NCBI RefSeq assembly: GCF_000423925.1
Contig: NZ_AUIX01000008.1
Location: forward strand, 124,001 to 188,000
Source: Butyrivibrio sp. VCD2006
GTDB taxonomy: Bacteria; Bacillota; Clostridia; Lachnospirales; Lachnospiraceae
Direction of reading: 5' to 3'
DNA: 64,000 nucleotides
Shown: in pieces, positions 52,665 to 61,418 of the stretch
Position numbering within the stretch: the stretch's first letter is position 1
Layout of the letters: each line of letters begins with the position of its first letter
Notes under the pieces: generated by a model
The model's database searches: none
What the model was told of the DNA's origin: nothing
The model's input: the letters and a program-made list of their open reading frames with translations, nothing else
Program-made: the position numbers and the translations under genes

Positions 52665-54185
52665 TTGGCAAAAGATAAAGATGGAAAAATAAACCTTTCC
52701 CTTAGAACCGAGCTAAATATACTGTTTCTGTTTGTGATGGTCGGGATGATAATTTTCCTCATCATAATAAACAGACTGTTTTTGGAGAGAGTATATCTTT
52801 CTCATCAGCTTGATGTGGTAAAAAAGGCATACAGCAGCATTGATGATGCATCAACGGATGGTAGCTTTGCCACTGACGAATATGATATAGAGCTTCAGTC
52901 CATTTGCGATATGTATGGAATTGAGCTGATCGTTCTTGATGCAGATTCACAGATGCTTAAGTCATCCTCCGGAGATGCCGATTATATGGCACGTATTCTC
53001 TGGGACAATCTTATCGGTGATACGCTTATGAATTCCGAAGCCATGGATAATAAGCGTATACTTGAAAAGAACGAGATGTACACTATTCAGATTGAGACTG
53101 ATAAAAGGCTCAATACTGAATATCTTGAAATATGGGGAGTAATCGATACAGGATATATTGTAATGGTTAGATGCGCCATTGCAGGCATCCATGAGAGTGT
53201 GAGCATATCTAACGGATTCCTGCTTTACATTGGACTTATAGCCATTGTCATTGGTTCAGTCAGCATCCTGTATCTTAGTAACAGAATAACAAAACCTGTT
53301 CTTCAGCTTACAAGAATCTCCAATGAGATGAAAAATCTTAATTTTGAGGCGAAGTATCAGTCTGCGGACCAGAGAAAAACCACAAATGAGATTGATATTC
53401 TTGGGGATAATATTAACGACCTTTCAGAGGCTCTTGAGAAGACAATCAAGGAGCTGAAGACTGCCAACAACGAGCTGAAGCAGGACATCGAGAAAAAAGA
53501 GCAGATAGATGAGATGCGAAGGGAGTTTTTATCGAATGTGTCTCATGAACTTAAGACGCCTATAGCCCTTATCCAGGGGTACGCTGAGGGTCTGGAAGAA
53601 GGAATCACGGATGACCCTGAAAGCATGGCGTTTTATTGTGATGTAATAAGAGACGAAGCTTCCAAAATGGACACTCTTGTTAAAAAGCTCCTCACACTGA
53701 ATCAGCTGGAGTTCGGTAATGATGTCGCACAAATGGAGCGATTTGATATCACCGAAACTATAAAGAATTACGTAAAATCTGCCGATATATTAACGAAGCA
53801 GAAAAATGCCAAGGTTCAGATGCAAGATTACCCGCCTATTTATGTATGGGCAGATGAGTTCAAGACAGAAGAAGTCCTGATGAATTATTACAGCAATGCC
53901 CTCAATCATATCGGCGGTGAGAACATCATTGAGATCAAGCTGACTCAGCATGAGGATAAGGTCAGAATCTCCGTATTCAACACGGGTGAGCCAATACCTG
54001 CTGATAGCATCGACCATATCTGGGAAAAGTTCTACAAGGTCGATAAAGCCAGAACACGTGAATATGGGGGAAGCGGTGTAGGACTATCTATTGTAAAGGC
54101 GATAATGGAGTCCATGCATCAGGAATATGGTGTAAACAATTACGACAATGGTGTTGAATTCTGGTTTGAACTCGAAACAAGATAA
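52665..54185 (+). CDS. Sensor histidine kinase
   Basis: This is a membrane kinase of 506 residues. It starts at TTG 52665, with GTGAG upstream as a weak site. Transmembrane segments near residues 16-40 and 182-205 flank an extracytoplasmic sensor of about 140 residues. HAMP and coiled-coil segments follow, then the H box NVSHELKTPIALIQGYAEGL. The ATP-binding domain has N box MNYYSNALNHI and G boxes NTGEPIP and GGSGVGLSIVKAIM. All catalytic boxes are intact. It is paired with the preceding regulator. The signal is unknown. Confidence 0.95.
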   Translation: MAKDKDGKINLSLRTELNILFLFVMVGMIIFLIIINRLFLERVYLSHQLDVVKKAYSSIDDASTDGSFATDEYDIELQSICDMYGIELIVLDADSQMLKSSSGDADYMARILWDNLIGDTLMNSEAMDNKRILEKNEMYTIQIETDKRLNTEYLEIWGVIDTGYIVMVRCAIAGIHESVSISNGFLLYIGLIAIVIGSVSILYLSNRITKPVLQLTRISNEMKNLNFEAKYQSADQRKTTNEIDILGDNINDLSEALEKTIKELKTANNELKQDIEKKEQIDEMRREFLSNVSHELKTPIALIQGYAEGLEEGITDDPESMAFYCDVIRDEASKMDTLVKKLLTLNQLEFGNDVAQMERFDITETIKNYVKSADILTKQKNAKVQMQDYPPIYVWADEFKTEEVLMNYYSNALNHIGGENIIEIKLTQHEDKVRISVFNTGEPIPADSIDHIWEKFYKVDKARTREYGGSGVGLSIVKAIMESMHQEYGVNNYDNGVEFWFELETR

Positions 54186-54203
54186 TACCTTATGGAGGCG
54201 TTT

Positions 54204-55253
54204 ATGAAAAAACGTGTTTTAAAGGTTTTACTGGTGAGTTTCATATGTGGGCTTATTCTTACAGGCTGTGGAAGTAGCTTTCCTGAAATGACAGAGGAGG
54301 AATACGATCAGGTTGTTCAATACTCTGTCGCCCTTTTGATGAAATACTCAAATAACGGAGTTGAGAAGCTATCTTCTCTGAGTGCATTAGAACTTGAAAA
54401 ACAGATGCGAAGAGATGAAAGAGAAGCAAGAAAAGCAGCCCGTGATGCAGAGACAGCACAGGCAGTGGCGGATTATGCGGAAAGTGTGGAACAAGGTACA
54501 GTTGAGGAAGCAGAGGCTGAGCCTATAGATGATAAGAAGGATGAGAGCGAACTTGAAATTGCTGAAAGTGAATCTGTAGACGTTGCTGAAAATCCGCAGA
54601 CTCCTCCTGAGGAAGAAATTCCGGATAGCAGCGATGAAGGCAAAACAGGTGATGACATAGACGAGCTTTTGGAGAAATATGGAGACGAGCTTGACCAGGG
54701 CATCGAGAGTACCGGAGTAGAGACAGAAACAGAGGAACCACAGCAGCCGGATGAGACGCAGACTACTCCTGAAACAACCGATGTAGCACAGGCAGATACT
54801 ACTGACAGTGCGCCTGTTGCAACCGAAGCTGATGTGGCCGTTGATGGAATGAGGCAGGAGCTTTCAAAAGGAATATTCCTTACATATTCCGGATATAGCG
54901 TGGCGGGGTCATATCCAGATAACGATGATATCTTTGTTATAAATGCAGCAGCAGGTAAAAAGCTGCTTATCCTTAATTTCAGACTTGCAAATGTAAGTGG
55001 CATGGATGTTTCAGTAGATATGGAAAAGGCAAATCCGCATTTCCAGGTTTTGCTTAATGGTGTAAATGTCGGCTATACGAACGTTACTATGCTCGAAAAC
55101 GACCTTAGCTCCTATAAGGGCACGATACCTGCCGGAGCTAAGCTAAGCATGGTGCTCATAAAGCAGATGGATGCTGAAAAGGTCAAGAATGTGAGTACTC
55201 TGGGTCTTATCGGAGATATGGGAACAGAGACTATACAGTTCAATCTTGAATGA
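54204..55253 (+). CDS. Lipoprotein with acidic linker and C-terminal beta domain
   Basis: The start at 54204 (MKKRVLKVL) is preferred because GGAGG lies just upstream; an ATG at 54192 is in frame but overlaps that site. Lipobox LTGC (Cys about residue 23). Residues 25-200 are charged and very rich in Glu, Thr and Pro, an unstructured spacer. Residues 205-349 form a probable beta-sandwich (LSKGIFLTYSGYSVAGSYPD and FRLANVSGMDVSVDME), similar in style to DUF4352-like immunoglobulin-like domains. It follows the kinase by 18 bases and may be part of that system's output or sensing. A terminator closes the unit. Confidence 0.87.
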   Translation: MKKRVLKVLLVSFICGLILTGCGSSFPEMTEEEYDQVVQYSVALLMKYSNNGVEKLSSLSALELEKQMRRDEREARKAARDAETAQAVADYAESVEQGTVEEAEAEPIDDKKDESELEIAESESVDVAENPQTPPEEEIPDSSDEGKTGDDIDELLEKYGDELDQGIESTGVETETEEPQQPDETQTTPETTDVAQADTTDSAPVATEADVAVDGMRQELSKGIFLTYSGYSVAGSYPDNDDIFVINAAAGKKLLILNFRLANVSGMDVSVDMEKANPHFQVLLNGVNVGYTNVTMLENDLSSYKGTIPAGAKLSMVLIKQMDAEKVKNVSTLGLIGDMGTETIQFNLE

Positions 55254-55257
55254 TAGA

Positions 55258-55290
55258 GCAAAAAGAGCCGATCAGGCTCTTTTTGCGTTT
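55258..55290 (+). terminator. Rho-independent terminator after the lipoprotein gene
   Basis: GCAAAAAGAGCC (55258-55269) pairs with GGCTCTTTTTGC (55275-55286), loop GATCA, then GTTTTA. Confidence 0.85.
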
Positions 55291-55318
55291 TAGAAAGAAT
55301 GTTTCCAAAAGAAACAAA

Positions 55319-55363
55319 TTGCGAATAATTTATTTCGTAATTATTCACAAATCGTGATATACT
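55319..55363. promoter_or_regulatory. Promoter region of apt with a large inverted repeat
   Basis: TTGCGAATAATT (55319-55330) and AATTATTCACAA (55339-55350) form an inverted repeat with 11 of 12 pairs and an eight-base centre. Just downstream, TGATATACT (55355-55363) is an extended -10 (TGn-TATACT). The repeat sits across the -35 area, as an operator would. The regulator is unknown. Confidence 0.5.
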
Positions 55364-55410
55364 TATTTAGTTATAATAATTTATAATAATTGTTATTAAT
55401 GAGGTGAAAA

Positions 55411-55935
55411 ATGAAACAATTAAATGATTATGTAAGAACAATACCTGATTTTCCTGAACCGGGAATTATGTTTCGTGATATTACAACTGTGGTACAGGAT
55501 CCTGACGGACTGCAGCTTGCTATAGATGAGATGCAGGAACTTGTTAAGGATGTTGATTTTGATGTTGTTGTAGGCGCAGAGTCCAGAGGCTTTATTTTTG
55601 GAACAGCCCTTGCTTACAATCTCAAGAAGGGATTTGTAATGATCCGCAAAAAGGGTAAGCTTCCCTGCGAGACAATATCAGAGGATTATGAGCTTGAGTA
55701 CGGCACAGCTACACTTGAGATTCATAAGGATGCTATTAAGCCCGGACAGAAGGTTATTATTGTTGATGACCTTATTGCAACAGGTGGTACAGTCAAGGCT
55801 ATGATCAAGATGATCGAGAGACTTGGAGGAGAGGTTGCAGGTGTTCTTGTTCTTATGGAGCTTAAGGGACTTAAGGGCAGAGAAGCACTTGGTAATTATC
55901 AGCTTTATTCAGCACTTTCTTATGAAGGAAAATAA
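55411..55935 (+). CDS. apt: Adenine phosphoribosyltransferase
   Basis: It salvages adenine to AMP using PRPP. The N-terminus (DYVRTIPDFPEPGIMFRDIT) and the PRPP loop VIIVDDLIATGGTVKA are diagnostic. 174 residues is normal. GAGGTG precedes the ATG. The rel gene follows after 25 bases, the usual Firmicutes order. Confidence 0.98.
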   Translation: MKQLNDYVRTIPDFPEPGIMFRDITTVVQDPDGLQLAIDEMQELVKDVDFDVVVGAESRGFIFGTALAYNLKKGFVMIRKKGKLPCETISEDYELEYGTATLEIHKDAIKPGQKVIIVDDLIATGGTVKAMIKMIERLGGEVAGVLVLMELKGLKGREALGNYQLYSALSYEGK

Positions 55936-55960
55936 TATCTAAACAGACGGAGCAAATGGT

Positions 55961-58240
55961 ATGGGTCAGACAGAATTTGATGACGGAAAAATTGAAGCGA
56001 TAGACGAATTTCAGTCGCCCGAAGCCCTCTATAAAGGGCTTATTTCCCGTGTGCGCAGATATCACCCTTCAGATGATATTACTTTGATTGAGAAGGCTTA
56101 CCAGTCTGCGGCAGAAGCTCATAAGGAGCAGCGCCGCAAATCCGGTGAGCCTTATATTATTCATCCTTTGTGTGTGGCAATTATTCTTGCTGATCTCGAA
56201 ATGGATAAGGAGACAATTGCCGCAGGACTTCTTCATGATGTCGTTGAGGATACAATTTATACCAAGGAACAGGTTGAGGAGCAGTTCGGAGCTGACGTAG
56301 CACTTCTTGTTGATGGTGTTACCAAATTGCAGGGACTGGAGCTTTCAGGTGATTATGCGTCCAAGACTCCGGATCAGATGGAGATGCAGGCGCAGAACCT
56401 TAGAAAGATGTTCCTTGCCATGGCAAAGGATATACGAGTTATCCTTATAAAGCTTGCGGACAGACTTCACAATATGCGTACACTTAAGCATATGCCTGAG
56501 CACAAGCAGCAGAGAATAGCACAGGAGACTCTTGATATTTATAGTCCTATTGCCGGTAGACTCGGTATCAGTAAGATCAAGATCGAGCTCGATGATCTTT
56601 CTCTTAAGTATCTTGAGCCTGACATTTACTACGACCTTGTTAAGAGAGTTGCGCAGAGGAAAATTGAGAGAGAAAAATACGTTGATGAGATATGTGCTGA
56701 GGTTAGAGAGCACATTGATCAGGCCGGTATTCCCGGTGAAGTAAACGGAAGAGTAAAGCACTTTTTCAGTATCTACAAGAAGATGCACAATCAGGGCAAA
56801 ACTCTAGAACAGCTCTACGATCTTTTCGCAGTAAGAATTATAGTTAATTCCGTAAAGGATTGTTATGCTGCTCTCGGAGTAATACATGAGATGTATAAGC
56901 CGATTCCCGGCAGATTCAAGGACTACATCGCCATGCCCAAGCCCAACATGTATCAGTCTCTTCATACAACTCTTATCGGTGCTTCTGGACAGCCCTTTGA
57001 AATCCAGATCAGAACCTATGATATGCATCGTGCCGCTGAATACGGTATCGCTGCTCACTGGAAGTATAAAGAGGCCTCTGATGGTAAGCATGTAGAGGGT
57101 CAGGAAGAGGAGAAGCTTACATGGCTTCGCCAGATTCTTGAATGGCAACAGGACATGTCAGACAATCAGGAATTCATGAATCTTCTTAAGAGTGACCTTA
57201 ATCTATTCTCAGAGGACGTTTACTGCTTTACTCCTAATGGTGAAGTTAAGAACCTGCCTGCAGGTTCAACACCTATAGATTTTGCTTACAGCATTCATAG
57301 TGCTGTGGGTAATAAGATGATCGGCGCTAAGGTCAATGGCAAGCTTGTTCCCATTGATTATAGAATTCAGAATGGTGACCGAATTGAGATTCTCACCAGC
57401 CAGAATTCAAAGGGACCCAGCAGAGACTGGCTTAGCATTGTTGGAAGTACTTCAACAAAGAACAAGATCAATCAGTGGTTCAGACACGAATTTAAGGAAG
57501 AGAACATCAGCAAAGGAAAAGAACTTCTGGTTGAATACTGTAAGTCCAAGGGTATGGATATTTACAGTATCATGAAGCCCGAGTATCAGAACCTTATTGT
57601 CAGAAAGTACGGATTCCACAGTTGGGATGCGGTACTTGCTGCAATAGGCCACGGCGGACTTAAGGAAGGTCAGGTTATCAACAAGCTCCTTGAGCTTTAT
57701 GATAAGGACCATAAGCAGAATATAACTGATGAGGAAGTGCTTGCAGCAGTTGCAGAATCAAGCATTACACCTAGAATCAGCAGCTCAGGCAGCGCAATTA
57801 TCGTTAAGGGTATTCACGATGTTGCTGTGAGATTTTCAAAATGCTGTAACCCTGTGCCGGGAGATCCGATTGTTGGCTTTGTGACAAGAGGACGTGGCGT
57901 TTCTATCCATAGAAAGGACTGTATAAATGTCCGTGCAATGCAGAGCGAGGATAGAACGAGACTTATCGAGGCAAAATGGGAAAGCCATGCACTTGGTGAA
58001 AAATACGTTGCGACAATCAATATTTTTGCTAATAACAGATCCGGACTACTTGCCGATGTATCAAGAGCCCTTACTGAGAAGAATGTAGATATTCTTTCCA
58101 TGAATACCAGAACCAGTAAGCAGGGACTTGCTACTATGGAAACCTCATTCCAGGTATCAAGTAGAGAAGAGCTTGGTGAGATAGTTGATAAGATCAGGAA
58201 TATTGACAGTGTAATAGATATCGAGAGAACCACAGGCTGA
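55961..58240 (+). CDS. relA: Bifunctional (p)ppGpp synthetase/hydrolase (Rel)
   Basis: It makes and degrades the stringent-response alarmone. In order: an HD hydrolase domain (HPLCVAIILADLEMD, GLLHDVVEDT, RLHNMRTL), a synthetase domain (VKHFFSIYKKM, YDLFAVRIIV, GRFKDYIAMPKPNMYQSLH), a TGS domain (VYCFTPNGEVKNLPAGST), a helical/zinc-finger segment (FSKCCNPVPGD) and a C-terminal ACT domain. The RFKD motif is the form found in bifunctional Rel enzymes rather than mono-functional RelA. Length 759 is normal. It is cotranscribed with apt. Confidence 0.97.
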   Translation: MGQTEFDDGKIEAIDEFQSPEALYKGLISRVRRYHPSDDITLIEKAYQSAAEAHKEQRRKSGEPYIIHPLCVAIILADLEMDKETIAAGLLHDVVEDTIYTKEQVEEQFGADVALLVDGVTKLQGLELSGDYASKTPDQMEMQAQNLRKMFLAMAKDIRVILIKLADRLHNMRTLKHMPEHKQQRIAQETLDIYSPIAGRLGISKIKIELDDLSLKYLEPDIYYDLVKRVAQRKIEREKYVDEICAEVREHIDQAGIPGEVNGRVKHFFSIYKKMHNQGKTLEQLYDLFAVRIIVNSVKDCYAALGVIHEMYKPIPGRFKDYIAMPKPNMYQSLHTTLIGASGQPFEIQIRTYDMHRAAEYGIAAHWKYKEASDGKHVEGQEEEKLTWLRQILEWQQDMSDNQEFMNLLKSDLNLFSEDVYCFTPNGEVKNLPAGSTPIDFAYSIHSAVGNKMIGAKVNGKLVPIDYRIQNGDRIEILTSQNSKGPSRDWLSIVGSTSTKNKINQWFRHEFKEENISKGKELLVEYCKSKGMDIYSIMKPEYQNLIVRKYGFHSWDAVLAAIGHGGLKEGQVINKLLELYDKDHKQNITDEEVLAAVAESSITPRISSSGSAIIVKGIHDVAVRFSKCCNPVPGDPIVGFVTRGRGVSIHRKDCINVRAMQSEDRTRLIEAKWESHALGEKYVATINIFANNRSGLLADVSRALTEKNVDILSMNTRTSKQGLATMETSFQVSSREELGEIVDKIRNIDSVIDIERTTG

Positions 58241-58345
58241 TTAAGTGATCACTTGGCGCTACACAGATAGCGCTTAGTGAAATCCTTAATCGAGGTGGTT
58301 GCGTCTCGCTTTACAACTCAGATTATAATCGAAAGGTTTTGAAAA
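58241..58345. other. Short structured gap between rel and the MBL gene
   Basis: CACT and GCGCT (58250-58260) pair with AGCGC and AGTG (58269-58279) around a two-by-two internal loop, but no T run follows. The rest of the gap carries a second weak hairpin (CGAG 58291 with CTCG 58305) and the next gene's AAAGG site. It may be an RNA-processing or leader element. Confidence 0.3.
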
Positions 58346-59038
58346 ATGGGAAATAGGGAAGTAGGAGCTGCGGCAGTTGGATCAATGTGCCTTGGAATGG
58401 TACAGACTAACTGCTATTTTGTTTTTAAAGAAGATGGAAAAAATCACAAGGTAAATGAAGCTACGACAAATGAAGATGAATTCACAGAGGTGATTTTCTT
58501 TGATCCAGCAGACAGAGGAGATATTATATATGACGAGCTTCATAAGCGTGGATTTAAGGTGGCAGCTATTTATCTTACCCATGCTCATTTTGATCATATA
58601 GCAGGCGCAGATAAGCTAAAGGAGCTTTCAGGAGCGAAAATCTATGCTTATGAGAAGGAAAGAAGAGTCTGCGAGGACCCGATATACAATCTTTCAAATG
58701 ATTTTATTGGAAGAAGTCTTACAATAAAGCCGGATGAATATTTGCATGACGGTGATATGTGCGAAGCTGCAGGCTTGAAGTTTAAGCTCATTGCTACTCC
58801 GGGACATACTGAAGGAAGCTGCTGTTATTACTTTGAAGAGGACGGGATTCTTATAAGCGGCGATACTTTGTTTGAGGGTTCAGTGGGACGTACTGATTTC
58901 CCCGGAGGGTCCATGAAAACTCTTTATGATTCATGCCATGAGAAGCTTTTTACGCTCCCTGATAAAACCCTTGTATACCCCGGTCATGGTGGAGAAACCA
59001 CAATAGGCTATGAGAAAATGTATAACAGTTTTCTTTGA
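58346..59038 (+). CDS. Metallo-beta-lactamase-fold hydrolase, glyoxalase II-like
   Basis: The zinc motif THAHFDHIAG and later GHTEGSCCYY, SGDTLFEGSVGRTDFPGG and YPGHGGETT give a full set of metal ligands. Proteins of this kind hydrolyse thioesters or related bonds; the exact substrate is unknown. A 20-residue hydrophilic insertion (EDGKNHKVNEATTNEDEFTE) makes it slightly longer (230) than usual. AAAGG precedes the ATG. rel-MBL-hemZ is a known gene order in Firmicutes. Confidence 0.9.
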   Translation: MGNREVGAAAVGSMCLGMVQTNCYFVFKEDGKNHKVNEATTNEDEFTEVIFFDPADRGDIIYDELHKRGFKVAAIYLTHAHFDHIAGADKLKELSGAKIYAYEKERRVCEDPIYNLSNDFIGRSLTIKPDEYLHDGDMCEAAGLKFKLIATPGHTEGSCCYYFEEDGILISGDTLFEGSVGRTDFPGGSMKTLYDSCHEKLFTLPDKTLVYPGHGGETTIGYEKMYNSFL

Positions 59039-59093
59039 GCAATGACTTAAAATCAAGCAATTTCTTGAAGAATTAAGCAGAAAGATAAAGTAA

Positions 59094-60686
59094 ATGATAC
59101 AGGTTAAGATAAATAAGGATAAATTCAAATACGACATACACTCATTGGTGAAGGCTTTCTATCCCAAAGAAGATGTGAGCGTACTTACTAACGATGAGTA
59201 TGATGAAAAGGCAAAGCTTAAGAGCACTGATAAAAATGTAGCAGCTGATGATGGAAACGAGCTTTTTACTATAGTGATAAAGCTTGAGGATGAAGTCGGC
59301 GAAATTTCTATGCAGATAATCCATAAGGATGGCGATGTGACTAAGGCTCAGACTAAATGCGATAGCACTGATATCGGTAATCCGGAAGCGAAGGAATCAG
59401 CAAATCAGAGCGCAAATGGTAATGTATCAACTGGTCAGAACTCCACAAACGGAACTGCTGCATCTCTTTCAACACCTAAGAATGCTCTTAAACAGATGCT
59501 TTATCGCGAGCTTGTAAAGGAGATAGGTCATTATCTGCCCTGGGGTTCTCTTACAGGAATAAGACCCACAAGAATTCCGATGCAGATGCTTGAAGCAGGA
59601 AAAGAAGAAGCTGAAATCAAGAGCTACATGCAGGATACCTTTTTTGTTTCTGATGAAAAGACAGAGCTTGCCTACAATATAGCCCTTAGAGAGAAGAAAA
59701 TTCTTGATGATATAGACTATGAAAACGGTTACAGTATTTATCTTGGAATACCGTTTTGCCCTACAACATGCTTGTATTGCTCCTTCACTTCATTTCCTAT
59801 CGTAACCTGGAAAAAGAAGGTAGATGCTTATATAGATTGTCTTGAAAAGGAAATAGACTATGTTGCAGAGGCTTTTAAGGGAAAGGTTGTAAACTCTGTA
59901 TATATCGGTGGTGGTACTCCGACAACACTTGAGCCGGATCAGATGAGAAGACTCATAAATTACCTTAGAGATAAAATTGATTTATCAGAGTGCAGAGAGT
60001 TCACTGTTGAATCGGGAAGACCTGATTCCATTACGAGAGATAAGCTTCGCGCCATGAAGGAATGCGGCGTTGACAGAATATCGGTAAATCCCCAGACCAT
60101 GAGCGATGAGACTCTTAAGAGAATCGGAAGACAGCATACTGTTGCTCAGTTCATCGATGCCTTTAACATGGCAAGGGAAGAAGGCTTTGATAACATAAAC
60201 ATGGATATTATCTTAGGACTTCCGGGAGAAACAGAGGAAGACGTAGCTAATACCATGAAGGAAATCGAAAAGCTCGGTCCCGATGACCTGACAGTACACA
60301 GCTTATCTGTAAAAAGAGGATCAAGGCTTGCTGAACATATTAGAAACAACGGCTTCTTTGTCGCAGGTGATACCGGACGAATGATGGAGATTGCTAAGGA
60401 AGGCGCCGCAAGAATGGGGCTTACACCCTATTATATGTACAGACAGAAGAATATTTCAGGTAATCTTGAGAATACAGGCTATGCACGCGAAGGAAAAGCC
60501 GGAATTTATAACATTCTCATGATGGAAGAGGTTCAGTCCATTGTCGCTCTCGGAGCAGGCACTGTATCAAAGCGTGTTTACGGTGACGGCAGAATAGAGA
60601 GATGCGACAACGTAAAGGATGTTACTCTTTATATGAATTCCATTGATGAGATGATCGAGAGAAAGAAGAAACTGTTCGAGAATTGA
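59094..60686 (+). CDS. hemZ: HemZ-like radical SAM coproporphyrinogen dehydrogenase
   Basis: This oxygen-independent family member is tied to haem/porphyrin metabolism in B. subtilis. The radical SAM cluster motif CPTTCLYC (Cx3Cx2C) is intact near residue 224. YIGGGTPTTLEP, NMDIILGLPGETEEDV and HSLSVKRGSRL follow. The N-terminal domain (TGIRPTR near residue 158) is typical of HemZ and distinguishes it from HemN/HemW. Between the N-terminal domain and that motif lies a low-complexity Asn/Ser/Thr-rich stretch of about 40 residues (around 95-135). Length is 530. The true reaction in this organism is uncertain. Confidence 0.92.
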   Translation: MIQVKINKDKFKYDIHSLVKAFYPKEDVSVLTNDEYDEKAKLKSTDKNVAADDGNELFTIVIKLEDEVGEISMQIIHKDGDVTKAQTKCDSTDIGNPEAKESANQSANGNVSTGQNSTNGTAASLSTPKNALKQMLYRELVKEIGHYLPWGSLTGIRPTRIPMQMLEAGKEEAEIKSYMQDTFFVSDEKTELAYNIALREKKILDDIDYENGYSIYLGIPFCPTTCLYCSFTSFPIVTWKKKVDAYIDCLEKEIDYVAEAFKGKVVNSVYIGGGTPTTLEPDQMRRLINYLRDKIDLSECREFTVESGRPDSITRDKLRAMKECGVDRISVNPQTMSDETLKRIGRQHTVAQFIDAFNMAREEGFDNINMDIILGLPGETEEDVANTMKEIEKLGPDDLTVHSLSVKRGSRLAEHIRNNGFFVAGDTGRMMEIAKEGAARMGLTPYYMYRQKNISGNLENTGYAREGKAGIYNILMMEEVQSIVALGAGTVSKRVYGDGRIERCDNVKDVTLYMNSIDEMIERKKKLFEN

Positions 60687-60711
60687 TTTTTAGAAATAGT
60701 TTGAGGTGCAT

Positions 60712-61299
60712 ATGGGAATAGCCTCATGTAAATATGAATATCTTACAGAGAAAGCCAGAGCCATACTTGATAATAAGCGTGGCTATAGAGACAATACGCT
60801 CTTTCCGAAGATAGAAGAGCTTGATACGGATATTAGAAATCCTTTGGATGTGGTTTCTACCGAGATTCTCTACTGCGGAAAATATGAGATCTGTGATTTC
60901 TTTATAAATCATTACTCTGACTTTTTATCGAGAAGTGATTACAGACTGCTGACAAATCTGGTTAATCAGATTAAGACAACAGGCTTCCCGATTCTTGATG
61001 AGGATAAGAGAGAGCAGCTCAGCCGCGTTACATATAAGCTTGTGGGTAATCTCAATCATTGCGTCTGGCTTTGTGCAACGCCGGAAGATATTTACGATTT
61101 TTATATAAAGGAATATATTCCCAGGGCTGACAGGCTTCAGCCAGGATACGCAGATAAATGTCCTGATTTTAAGGCAAAGTCAGAGATGTCCTTTGAAGAT
61201 TATAAAGAAAAATATGTTGAGGAGATTACAATTCCCGAAGAAACAGTCATATTAAGTGACCTTGGGAAAAGCGGGAGTCTTATAGCTTTTTCAAAATAA
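60712..61299 (+). CDS. Hypothetical protein of 195 residues after hemZ
   Basis: I do not recognise the family. The start at 60712 (MGIASCKYEYL) is chosen because TGAGG lies five bases upstream; the frame also allows a GTG at 60706. The protein is soluble, without signal peptide or membrane helix, with mixed helices and several Cys and Trp residues (NLNHCVWLCATPEDIYDFYIKEYIP). It follows hemZ by 25 bases and shares its transcript. A convergent hairpin terminator lies downstream. Confidence 0.8.
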   Translation: MGIASCKYEYLTEKARAILDNKRGYRDNTLFPKIEELDTDIRNPLDVVSTEILYCGKYEICDFFINHYSDFLSRSDYRLLTNLVNQIKTTGFPILDEDKREQLSRVTYKLVGNLNHCVWLCATPEDIYDFYIKEYIPRADRLQPGYADKCPDFKAKSEMSFEDYKEKYVEEITIPEETVILSDLGKSGSLIAFSK

Positions 61300-61343
61300 A
61301 GAATACTTCCTGAATTGTCGGGAGGAGCTTTAAATCATAAACA

Positions 61344-61405
61344 AAAAACATCTGTCATTTAAAGTATCTATGTCGAAGAGATGCTTTTAAATGGCAGATG
61401 TTTTT
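61344..61405. terminator. Bidirectional terminator between convergent genes
   Basis: AAAAACATCTG with CATTTAAAG (61344-61364) pairs with CTTT and AAATG, CAGATGTTTTT (61384-61405), with a bulged T and one G-T. The T-rich ends on both strands serve the gene at 60712 and the reverse gene at 61419. Confidence 0.8.
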
Positions 61406-61418
61406 GCTTTAAAGGAAA

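Noticed and set aside
54473..55003. Ser/Thr-rich reverse-strand frame inside the lipoprotein gene
   Set aside because: It is the mirror of the Glu/Thr/Pro-rich linker and has no start signals.
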